Shown here one piece after another: positions 1 to 6,042 of a stretch of DNA of 6,042 bases. The translations under genes and the position numbers were made by a program. Where the stretch lies: positions 1-6,042 of the forward strand of contig SLGA01000159.1 in NCBI GenBank assembly GCA_007123985.1, in the 5' to 3' direction. The notes beneath the pieces are model-generated. The model saw only the letters and a list, made by a program, of their open reading frames with translations, did no database searches and had not been told where the DNA came from. Each line of letters opens with the position of its first letter. Positions within the stretch are counted from its first letter, which is position 1. Source of the stretch: Balneolaceae bacterium. Its GTDB lineage: Bacteria > Bacteroidota > Rhodothermia > Balneolales > Balneolaceae.

Positions 1-628
1 GTATCATATTGAAATGATCGAATTCCGGATAGTTCGTTGATGCCCCTGTATTGCTCATGTGTACAAGGGGAATTTCCGAAAATTCAGAAACTACAGATTG
101 GAATCGGCTCTGTTGTTCTCCAGCAAAAGCACTTCCGGGATCGTCAGCCGTAGCATAGTGAGAATAGATCCCTCTGCAAAGTAAACGCTGGTTCAGTACG
201 GCCAGCTCCCTCACCTCCTGACGCTGCGATGGAGAAAAACCAAGCCTTCCCATACCGGTATCAAAATTAAGATGGTAAGAGGTACCATCCATCAAAATTG
301 AGAAATGGGAAACATGGCTTATGGTGGCAGTCAGATTATGGGTGATGTAGGCAGCAGCGTTATCATACGTGGGAACACCAAATACAAGTATCGGCTTTTT
401 GATGCCACCCATTCGCAATTCGATGCCTTCGTCCACAGTGGCTACAGCAAGCCAATCAACAGCTTCTTCAATATGTTTAGAAACCTGAACGGCGCCATGC
501 CGGTATGCGTCGCACTTAACAACAGCAAGTACTTTACGTCCATTTACCTTATCTTTAATTTTTTGAATATTTCTTGATATAGCCCCTAATTGTATATGTA
601 AAAATGAGTTAGGAAAATTATTTTTCAA
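1..628 (-). CDS. alr: Alanine racemase, PLP-dependent (N-terminal 209 residues; 3' end outside window)
   Basis: Alanine racemase interconverts L- and D-alanine in the cytoplasm, supplying D-Ala for peptidoglycan. Translating the minus strand from the TTG at 628 gives 209 uninterrupted residues to the window edge. They match the PLP-binding TIM barrel of Alr: the Schiff-base lysine K38 in VVKCDAYRHG, a VDEGIELRMGGI block (65-76), HLNFDTGMGRLG (119-130) with R128 in the position that contacts the PLP ring, GIYSHYATADDP (153-164) and VHMSNTGAS (189-197). The catalytic tyrosine of the C-terminal domain would lie beyond the window; full-length Alr is usually about 370 residues. TTG is chosen because a GGAGG sits 6 bases upstream and no ATG is available in frame nearby. 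The start overlaps the stop of the upstream oxidoreductase gene, which suggests translational coupling. Oddities: the usual KADAYGHG reads KCDAYRHG, and Asn121 stands where many Alr enzymes carry a carbamylated lysine. No signal peptide or fused MurF domain is seen. A broader-specificity racemase of the same fold is possible. Confidence 0.87.
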   Translation of the reverse strand, partial: MKNNFPNSFLHIQLGAISRNIQKIKDKVNGRKVLAVVKCDAYRHGAVQVSKHIEEAVDWLAVATVDEGIELRMGGIKKPILVFGVPTYDNAAAYITHNLTATISHVSHFSILMDGTSYHLNFDTGMGRLGFSPSQRQEVRELAVLNQRLLCRGIYSHYATADDPGSAFAGEQQSRFQSVVSEFSEIPLVHMSNTGASTNYPEFDHFNMI

Positions 629-2232
629 CTTCTTCCTCCAAAATATTTCTTCTTTCGTTTCTTTAAAATTACGTTTGCTGCATTGTAGCCCGCAGCTCCG
701 AACACACCGCCACCGGGATGGCACGAAGCGCTTGACAGGTACAAATTACCGATGGGAGTTTCGTAGTTGCTTAGCTCCGGGGTTGGTCTGAACATAAACA
801 TCTGGTCAAAATTCATCTCAACGTGCATTACATTTCCGCGAAGCAGTCCGTGTTTCCGCTCAATATCCAGCGGACTTTGAATATACCAATCAATAAGTTT
901 GCCTTTCATATTTGGTGCATATTTTTCAACCACACCGTAAATTTTTTCAGCTTCACGTTCACGGATATCATCCCACTTCACACCATTGGCCAGTTCGTAC
1001 GGATGCCATTGCGCCCAGGCAAAGAGCGTGTGCTTTCCATCTTTGGCAACTTCCGGGTCAATTTTTGAAAAAGTCATGGCCAGTACGGCGGGATCTTCCG
1101 GTGGATTTCCTTTCATATAATCGCCAATGGCGCGGTTCATATACTCCACAGATGGCGCCAAAAGCTGCATTCCGTTGTGGATGATCGAATCATTCGGAGC
1201 TGCGGTATATTCAGGCAGCTCTTCAACAGCGCATCGAATCACCATACCAAATCCGTTACCTACCTGAATATCCTCCACTTTCTTGAACATGGATGCATCC
1301 AGATGCTCTCTGCCTACAAGATTAAGCATCGTTGTTTGAACATGCGCGTTTGAAACAATAAGATCTGCTTTATAATAATCATCATTTTCGGTGATGACAC
1401 CCCGGGCTTTCCCATCAGTAATATCAATCTTCTTTACGGGGCTTTCCGCAATAACTTCACCACCATGCTCAATGATGAGATTCTTCATGGCCTGCGTTAG
1501 CATACCGCTTCCACCTTTCGGGTGTTTAGCTCCGCTTTGATGAAGCATGGATTGCCATCCCACAAAATCACCGGTAGCACTCTGATCGGGCAGCGGACCC
1601 GATTGCGCAGCAAACCAGATGAGAGCCGCCTTCAGATACGGGCTGTCAAACGCTTTTTCAACCACACTTCCATAGCTGCCCAGTATTTTTTGCAGGCCGT
1701 TAATCTGCTCTCCTTTTTTAAACATGGAACCATCGCGAATCTGGCCTTTTGCCATCTCCATAAAAATATTTTTTCCGGAGGGTGGCACCATAAATGCCTT
1801 CAGAACTCCTTTGTTGATGCGCGACCAAAACTCTATAAACTCTCTGTAATTCGCCACATCCCCAGGTGATACAGTTGCAATAGACTCGAGAGTTTGTTCC
1901 AGATCTTTATGAAAATGAATCACTCCCTTTTTATCCGGCAGCGGATAGCTCATAAACGGATCCATTTCGATGTATTCAAGCCCGTATTTGGTCAGTTCAA
2001 GCTCTTCAATGATTCCTGTTTGATGAATCATAATGTGAACAGAAGAGCCCACATCCATCCGGAAACCGTTCGGATTTCCTTCCGATTGAAACATCGTTTC
2101 CGTGCACACAGCCCCTCCGATGGTATCACGGCGCTCAAGAACCCCTACTTTCATTCCGGCTTTGGCAAGGTAACATCCGGTAACCAGGCCATTATGCCCG
2201 GAACCAATAATAATCGCATCAAAACTCTTCAT
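625..2232 (-). CDS. FAD-dependent oxidoreductase, phytoene dehydrogenase-related (PYROXD2/CrtI-like)
   Basis: A 535-residue flavoprotein of the phytoene-dehydrogenase-related family (COG1233 type), closest in pattern to PYROXD2. The N-terminal Rossmann dinucleotide-binding motif GSGHNG is at residues 10-15, with E33 placed to bind the FAD ribose and the family's ERRDTIGGA (33-41) after it. The KGGSGM segment (239-244) is a second family signature. The C-terminal FAD-contact block HPGGGVFGAAGYNA (505-518) is well conserved. No signal peptide or membrane helix is evident. The length is close to PYROXD2-type proteins (roughly 520-580). The start is ATG at 2232 with only a weak upstream GAG. The protein ends in a strongly basic tail (KKRKKKYFGGRS). 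The substrate is unknown: true carotenoid desaturases share the fold, but no carotenoid genes (crtB, crtY) are visible nearby, so a phytoene desaturase name is not justified. It probably shares a transcript with alr, which it overlaps by 4 bases. Confidence 0.88.
   Translation of the reverse strand: MKSFDAIIIGSGHNGLVTGCYLAKAGMKVGVLERRDTIGGAVCTETMFQSEGNPNGFRMDVGSSVHIMIHQTGIIEELELTKYGLEYIEMDPFMSYPLPDKKGVIHFHKDLEQTLESIATVSPGDVANYREFIEFWSRINKGVLKAFMVPPSGKNIFMEMAKGQIRDGSMFKKGEQINGLQKILGSYGSVVEKAFDSPYLKAALIWFAAQSGPLPDQSATGDFVGWQSMLHQSGAKHPKGGSGMLTQAMKNLIIEHGGEVIAESPVKKIDITDGKARGVITENDDYYKADLIVSNAHVQTTMLNLVGREHLDASMFKKVEDIQVGNGFGMVIRCAVEELPEYTAAPNDSIIHNGMQLLAPSVEYMNRAIGDYMKGNPPEDPAVLAMTFSKIDPEVAKDGKHTLFAWAQWHPYELANGVKWDDIREREAEKIYGVVEKYAPNMKGKLIDWYIQSPLDIERKHGLLRGNVMHVEMNFDQMFMFRPTPELSNYETPIGNLYLSSASCHPGGGVFGAAGYNAANVILKKRKKKYFGGRS
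626..639 (-). promoter_or_regulatory. Ribosome binding site and TTG start of alr, inside the 3' end of the upstream gene
   Basis: On the minus strand GGAGG (639-635) is followed by six bases (AAGAAG) and then TTG (628-626). The TTG shares two bases with the TGA stop (627-625) of the oxidoreductase gene. The same bases encode the final Gly-Gly-Arg-Ser of that enzyme. It is the only strong Shine-Dalgarno sequence I see among the gene starts in this window. It fixes the alr start and points to termination-reinitiation coupling. Confidence 0.8.
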
Positions 2233-2346
2233 ATCTCGTATTGGTTAAAAAATGTGGAATGAATTTTATGTTTTAGTAAGTTCTCAAAACAACGGTATCT
2301 TCTATCCCATTCAAAACATTCAAAATAAAAAGTAAGCGGCATCATA
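2233..2346. promoter_or_regulatory. Divergent intergenic region between the oxidoreductase and sppA genes
   Basis: This AT-rich 114-bp gap separates the starts of two divergent genes and must hold at least one promoter for each direction unless they begin inside coding sequence. I could not identify a confident promoter. On the minus strand a TTGTTT followed 18 bases later by TAAAAT resembles sigma70-type boxes for the oxidoreductase gene, but in AT-rich DNA this is weak. No exact Bacteroidota-type TAnnTTTG box was found. No good Shine-Dalgarno precedes the sppA ATG. Confidence 0.45.
2308..2325. repeat. Two perfect tandem copies of a 9-bp unit (CATTCAAAA)
   Basis: CATTCAAAA occurs at 2308-2316 and again at 2317-2325 with no spacer, 21 bases upstream of the sppA ATG, in the divergent intergenic region. 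On the minus strand it reads TTTTGAATG twice. It could be a tandem regulator site or simple slippage in AT-rich DNA; two copies cannot decide this. Confidence 0.55.
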
Positions 2347-4134
2347 ATGCAATTTTTTAAGACCTTTTTCGCATCTCTGCTTGGAACTATTTTAGGAATT
2401 CTTTTACTCATTATTATACTATTTGCGGCTGTTGTTAGCAGTTCATCAGAACCTGAGCCTTACATTCGGGCAAACACTGTTCTTACAATTACACTATCGG
2501 GTGATATTCCAGAGCGTACTCCGGATGATCCGTTGCAGGAATTGCTGAATCCCGGAGCAGGAGCAAAAGTTTCTGTAGCATCATTAAAAAGCAACCTTCG
2601 CAAAGCAGCCGCCGATGATAATATTGCCGGAGTCTGGATTACAGCCAACAATGTTCTTGCTTCCTGGGCTAATCTTGAATCCGTTTATGATGCACTTGGC
2701 GAATATAAAGAGAGCGGTAAATTTCTCTATTTCAGCACAGATGATATTGGAATGAATGAAAAAGCATATATGCTTGCAACCCGGGCAGATTCCGTGTTCT
2801 ATACACCGGAAAGTATTTTTAACTTCAGTGGATTTTCTGCGCAAATTACTCTCTACAGAGGATTCCTCGAGAACATCGGAATTGAACCGGAAATGATGAC
2901 TGTTGGCAGATATAAATCCGTTGTGGAACCCTACCTGAACCGAGCTATATCGGATGATTACAGGGTACAAATTGAGCATATCATTGATTCTTATTCATCC
3001 ACATTTGTAAATGCCGTATCAAATAAAACAGGTAAAACTCCCGAAGAAGTACATGAGTTGATTAATACACCACCGGTTGATCGTGTTCAGTTTGCGCATG
3101 AAAACGGCTTGATTGATGTTCTTGCCTACCACGATGAAGTGGAGGATTATATTAAAGACAGAATGGGATTGGAAGAGGATCAAACATTCAGAACGGTATC
3201 TCACGGCAGATATTCAAGAGTATCTTATCAGCGTGCAGGTGTTGAAACCACAGAATCATCAAATAAAATTGCAGTGATTTATGCCTCAGGGAACATCATG
3301 CCGCAACTGGCCGACTCACCATTTGGCCAGTCGGGAAGCATTACCGTTCAGAATTTCAGGAAACAAATTGACAGCGCACTTGAAGATGATGATGTAAAAT
3401 CAATCGTGGTCTACATTAACAGCCCCGGTGGTGCTGCCACAACATCTGATATGCTTTGGAGAGAGGTAAAAAGAGCATCAGCGAAAAAGCCGGTGGTTGC
3501 CCACATGGGTACAGTAGCTGCGTCAGGTGGTTATTACATGGCTATGGGTGCAGATACTGTGGTAGCACAACATAATACCATAACAGGATCAATTGGTGTG
3601 GCATTAATGATCTTCAACGCCAGTGAACTCCTCACTGATAAATTGGATCTTGACTACGATATTATCAAATCACACGAATTTACTGATCTGTTCGATTTAA
3701 CCCGCCCTCTCAGCGATATCGAAAAAGATGTTCTCCAAAGCGATCTTGATGCTTCGTATGAGGTATTTTTGAATGTTGTAGCTGAAAACCGAGGCATGAC
3801 GCGGGATGAAGTACACGAGGTAGCCCAGGGCAGAGTTTATACCGGTTGGCGTGCCAAAGAACTTGGCCTCGTTGATGAAGTAGGTGATCTTGAGCGATCA
3901 TTGGAAATTGCAGCTGAAATGGCTGATATCACTGATTATAACATTGATATCTATCCAAAAAGAGAAGATCTTTTTCAGGCATTATTTGGTGCAGCTGATG
4001 CCCAGATGCGCTCAATCATGTTTGGATGGATTCCCGATAACATGAGAAATGAAGCAGAAACGCTGCATATGATCACATCTCAACAGGATATTCGAACCTG
4101 GACACTCTTACCTTTACACATTGATACAAGATAA
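2347..4134 (+). CDS. sppA: Signal peptide peptidase SppA, 67K type (tandem-domain Ser-Lys protease)
   Basis: SppA is a membrane-anchored serine protease that degrades signal peptides left in the membrane after secretion. The 595-residue protein, close to the 618 of E. coli SppA, starts with a hydrophobic anchor (about residues 3-29) facing a periplasmic body. It has the duplicated layout of the 67K form. The N-terminal domain carries the general-base lysine K190 in GRYKSVVEPY, matching E. coli Lys209. The C-terminal domain (from about residue 308) carries the nucleophile S393 in GTVAASGGYYMA, matching Ser409. The TGSIGV motif and the late QGRVYTGWRAKELGLVDEVG segment also match. The Lys-Ser spacing of 203 residues is close to the 200 of E. 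coli, and both catalytic residues are present, so it should be active. The ATG at 2347 lacks a clear Shine-Dalgarno. The MBL-fold gene follows after 24 bp on the same strand and probably shares its transcript. Confidence 0.95.
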   Translation: MQFFKTFFASLLGTILGILLLIIILFAAVVSSSSEPEPYIRANTVLTITLSGDIPERTPDDPLQELLNPGAGAKVSVASLKSNLRKAAADDNIAGVWITANNVLASWANLESVYDALGEYKESGKFLYFSTDDIGMNEKAYMLATRADSVFYTPESIFNFSGFSAQITLYRGFLENIGIEPEMMTVGRYKSVVEPYLNRAISDDYRVQIEHIIDSYSSTFVNAVSNKTGKTPEEVHELINTPPVDRVQFAHENGLIDVLAYHDEVEDYIKDRMGLEEDQTFRTVSHGRYSRVSYQRAGVETTESSNKIAVIYASGNIMPQLADSPFGQSGSITVQNFRKQIDSALEDDDVKSIVVYINSPGGAATTSDMLWREVKRASAKKPVVAHMGTVAASGGYYMAMGADTVVAQHNTITGSIGVALMIFNASELLTDKLDLDYDIIKSHEFTDLFDLTRPLSDIEKDVLQSDLDASYEVFLNVVAENRGMTRDEVHEVAQGRVYTGWRAKELGLVDEVGDLERSLEIAAEMADITDYNIDIYPKREDLFQALFGAADAQMRSIMFGWIPDNMRNEAETLHMITSQQDIRTWTLLPLHIDTR

Positions 4135-4158
4135 AATACACATCGTGCTTATTTAGTT

Positions 4159-4995
4159 ATGATTGAACAGTTGAGTGAAGGCTTTTTCGAAATATTTCAG
4201 GATGGTACATTTCAAAAAATGGACCCATCCAGACTTGAAAATGTGGATCAGGACGAGTCTTTGGGGAAATACTCATCAGCTCTTGGGATTGATCCACTTC
4301 TGATTCGATTCAACGGCAAGATTATTCTTCTTGATCCAGGTCTGGGCTGGGGTCTGGATCACAAAAGCAGTTACCAAAATACGTCCAGTGTGGTTACAAA
4401 TCTCGATATATTCGAAATCAGGCCCGAAGAGGTAGACTTAGTGATTCTGAGCCACCTTCACTACGATCATATTGCAGGCTGCACCTATGTGGACAACAAT
4501 TTTAAGACCATCGCAACATTTCCAAATGCGCGATACATTGTTCATAAAGATGAATGGATACATGCATTAAATCAAGCCGGATCCAAAAATGACAAGAAGG
4601 GGGCAACTTACAATCTTGATGAGTTTTACAAACTGGTTGCAGAGAACAGAGTTGATTTCTTCGATCAAGATTTTTATTCACCCGTTTCGGGAATCACAGT
4701 GATGAAAACAGGAGGTCATTCCCCCGGTCATACAATTGTTAAAATCCGGGAAGAAACGGGAATTTCTTACTTTATGGGAGATTTGGTTCCTACCGAATAT
4801 CATCTGAATCACTATGCAATGAAACAGATAGACTGGGATCCTGTTCAGTCGAAAAAAGCAAAAAAATGGATATTAACAATGGCTTCTGAACAGAATGCAA
4901 CTATTTTTTTCTACCACTCATTATTCAGAAAATCAGGTTTGATTTCTCAGAATAAAAAGAACCAATTTTTGTTAATGGAACCCCGAAAAAAGTAA
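4159..4995 (+). CDS. MBL-fold metallo-hydrolase (metallo-beta-lactamase superfamily)
   Basis: A 278-residue soluble hydrolase of the metallo-beta-lactamase superfamily with a full set of metal ligands: H99, H101, D103 and H104 in HLHYDH, H187 in GGHSPGHT, D208 in FMGDLVPT, and H253 in FFYHSLF near the C-terminus. This is the dinuclear-metal pattern of the lactonase/YtnP-like branch. The early DPLLIRFNGKIILLDPG block forms the usual first strands, with the conserved Asp in LLDPG. There is no signal peptide, so it should be cytoplasmic. The substrate cannot be read from sequence: the superfamily includes lactonases, thioesterases and phosphodiesterases, and the motifs do not single out a true beta-lactamase or glyoxalase II. 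It lies 24 bp after sppA with no clear Shine-Dalgarno (the bases before the ATG are AT-rich), so co-transcription is likely. Its 3' end converges on rho, and its last Lys-Lys codons and stop form part of the rho terminator hairpin. Confidence 0.9.
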   Translation: MIEQLSEGFFEIFQDGTFQKMDPSRLENVDQDESLGKYSSALGIDPLLIRFNGKIILLDPGLGWGLDHKSSYQNTSSVVTNLDIFEIRPEEVDLVILSHLHYDHIAGCTYVDNNFKTIATFPNARYIVHKDEWIHALNQAGSKNDKKGATYNLDEFYKLVAENRVDFFDQDFYSPVSGITVMKTGGHSPGHTIVKIREETGISYFMGDLVPTEYHLNHYAMKQIDWDPVQSKKAKKWILTMASEQNATIFFYHSLFRKSGLISQNKKNQFLLMEPRKK

Positions 4996-5010
4996 CCGGA
5001 CAGGTTACTT
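4986..5010 (-). terminator. Probable intrinsic terminator of rho, overlapping both convergent stop codons
   Basis: A perfect 8-bp inverted repeat, AAGTAACC (4990-4997) and GGTTACTT (5003-5010), encloses a 5-base loop. Read on the minus strand, the hairpin is followed directly by a T-run (six T's across 4991-4986, two of them in the stem), the pattern of a Rho-independent terminator downstream of rho. On the plus strand the hairpin is followed only by ATTCATGG, so it is a weak candidate for sppA/MBL termination. The stem has 3 G-C pairs out of 8, so its stability is modest. The MBL stop (4993-4995) lies in one arm and the rho stop (5005-5007) in the other. Confidence 0.65.
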
Positions 5011-6042
5011 ATTCATGGATATCAAAAACTCTTCGTTCGATTTGGTTCCCTTCATTTTATCGAGCAGAAACTCCATCGCTTCGAATGCGTTGTGCTTATT
5101 TAGATAGCGCCGTAGTAACACAACTTTTTCTCTCTCCTCATCTGATACAATAAGTTCTTCTCTTCTGGTTCCGCTCTTAAATACATCAATAGCCGGAAAG
5201 ATACGACGTTCTGCAAGCCTTCTGTCAAGAACCAGCTCCATATTACCGGTTCCTTTGAACTCTTCGAAGATAACATCATCCATACGGGAGCCAGTTTCTA
5301 CCAGTGCCGTTGCAATAATGGTAAGGCTGCCGCCATTTTCAATGTTACGTGCAGAGCTGAAAAGTTGCCGTGGAGCTTTTAATGCTTCTGAGTCAACCCC
5401 ACCTGTCATTGTTCGTCCGGATGTGCCTGCGGCTACGTTATACGCTCGTGCGAGACGAGTAATCGAATCCATCAGCAGCAAAACATCGTGTCCGCTTTCA
5501 ACAAGCCTCTTTGCTTTCTCAAATACAATTTCAGATAAGCCAACATGATTTTCAGGCTTTTCATCAAATGTAGAGGCAACTACTTCTGCACTCTTTACAG
5601 TGCGCTCCATCTCTGTAACTTCTTCCGGTCGTTCATCAACAAGTAATATGATAATTTTTGTCTCGGGATGATTACGGCTTACAGCGTTTGCAATGTTCCG
5701 CAAGATCGTGGTTTTACCGGTTTTTGGCTGTGCAACAATCAACCCTCTTTGTCCCTTCCCTATCGGTGTAAACAGATCCATTATTCGGGTAGAATATTCA
5801 GCAAAATTGTTTTCCAGCTTGAATCGCTTTTCAGGATAAATTGGCAGCAGATCTTCAAAGTCTCCCCTATTGTCCATATCACGGGGAATTTTACCGTTTA
5901 CACCTTCTACCCGTAAAAGAGCAAAATAACGCTCACCCACTTTTGGCGGCCGGATAATTCCAACAACACAGTCTCCCTGTTTTAAACGGAATCTTTTGAT
6001 CTGTGAAGGTGAAACATAGATATCATCCGGGCTGGCTTTATA
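5005..6042 (-). CDS. rho: Transcription termination factor Rho (5' end outside window)
   Basis: Rho is the hexameric RNA-dependent ATPase and helicase that ends transcription at Rho-dependent sites. The reading frame is open to the window's right edge, giving 345 C-terminal residues. They begin in the RNA-binding domain (SPDDIYVSPSQIKRF, then GIIRPPKVGERYFALL) and contain the complete ATPase motor: P-loop AQPKTGKTT (visible residues 104-112, with K110 and T111), VDERPEEVTEME, Walker B with DSITRLARAYN, the Q-loop segment SGRTMTGGVDSEALKAP, and the R-loop to C-terminal block TGNMELVLDRRLAERRIFPAI. The GTG at 5940 is an internal valine codon, not the start, because Rho homology continues upstream of it. 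Rho in Bacteroidota-type lineages often has a long N-terminal extension, which cannot be judged here. It converges on the MBL gene with a 9-bp gap and a probable intrinsic terminator at its 3' end. All core catalytic motifs look intact. Confidence 0.97.
   Translation of the reverse strand, partial: YKASPDDIYVSPSQIKRFRLKQGDCVVGIIRPPKVGERYFALLRVEGVNGKIPRDMDNRGDFEDLLPIYPEKRFKLENNFAEYSTRIMDLFTPIGKGQRGLIVAQPKTGKTTILRNIANAVSRNHPETKIIILLVDERPEEVTEMERTVKSAEVVASTFDEKPENHVGLSEIVFEKAKRLVESGHDVLLLMDSITRLARAYNVAAGTSGRTMTGGVDSEALKAPRQLFSSARNIENGGSLTIIATALVETGSRMDDVIFEEFKGTGNMELVLDRRLAERRIFPAIDVFKSGTRREELIVSDEEREKVVLLRRYLNKHNAFEAMEFLLDKMKGTKSNEEFLISMNK

Noticed and set aside
305..577. Plus-strand open frame of 90 codons
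   Set aside because: It lies antisense to the alanine racemase reading frame, which has recognisable Alr motifs; its own translation resembles no known family.
625..2232. Carotenoid phytoene desaturase (crtI) name for the oxidoreductase
   Set aside because: The motif pattern is closer to PYROXD2-type proteins and no carotenoid genes are in the window.
1522..2262. Plus-strand open frames opposite the oxidoreductase
   Set aside because: They are antisense to a well-conserved 535-residue flavoprotein and encode no recognisable domains.
2229..2411. Minus-strand 60-codon frame across the divergent gap
   Set aside because: It overlaps the start of sppA on the opposite strand and has no recognisable domain or ribosome site.
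5255..5916. Plus-strand open frames opposite rho
   Set aside because: They are shadows of the highly conserved rho coding sequence.
5938..5940. GTG as the start of rho
   Set aside because: The frame continues upstream with typical Rho RNA-binding sequence (SPDDIYVSPSQ, GIIRPPK), so this is an internal valine.
1..6042. A novel defence, mobile or RNA-based system
   Set aside because: The genes that fill the window belong to known families. I saw no repeat array, transposase, integrase, toxin-antitoxin pair or long non-coding stretch; the longest gap is 114 bp.

Overview
The window looks like ordinary chromosomal core sequence from a free-living bacterium of the Bacteroidota/Rhodothermota/Balneolota group. 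This rests on family resemblance judged by eye: a Rho with the AQPKTGKT P-loop typical of that group, a 67K-type SppA, a PYROXD2-like oxidoreductase, moderate-to-low GC, and mostly missing Shine-Dalgarno sequences. A Balneolaceae-like origin is my best guess but is not proven. I see no mobile elements, CRISPR arrays, tRNA or rRNA genes.

Layout. The left third is a two-gene unit on the minus strand: a PYROXD2/CrtI-type FAD oxidoreductase (625-2232) followed by an alanine racemase (1-628, cut by the window's left edge). The racemase starts at a TTG that overlaps the oxidoreductase stop codon and has a very good GGAGG ribosome site, so a caller that requires ATG would miss it. A 114-bp divergent intergenic region (2233-2346) with a small tandem repeat separates this unit from a plus-strand pair: signal peptide peptidase SppA (2347-4134) and, 24 bp later, an MBL-fold metallo-hydrolase (4159-4995). 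At the right, transcription termination factor Rho lies on the minus strand (5005-6042, cut at its 5' end by the window's right edge) and converges on the MBL gene with a 9-bp gap. A hairpin containing both stop codons, followed by a T-tract in the rho direction, probably terminates rho.

How the genes relate. Alr (D-alanine for peptidoglycan), SppA (clearing signal peptides from the membrane) and Rho (transcription termination) are housekeeping functions. The PYROXD2-like enzyme and the MBL hydrolase have no assignable substrate. I found no convincing undescribed multigene system. The most useful observations are the unusual active-site residues of the racemase, its coupled TTG start, and the shared hairpin between the convergent genes.
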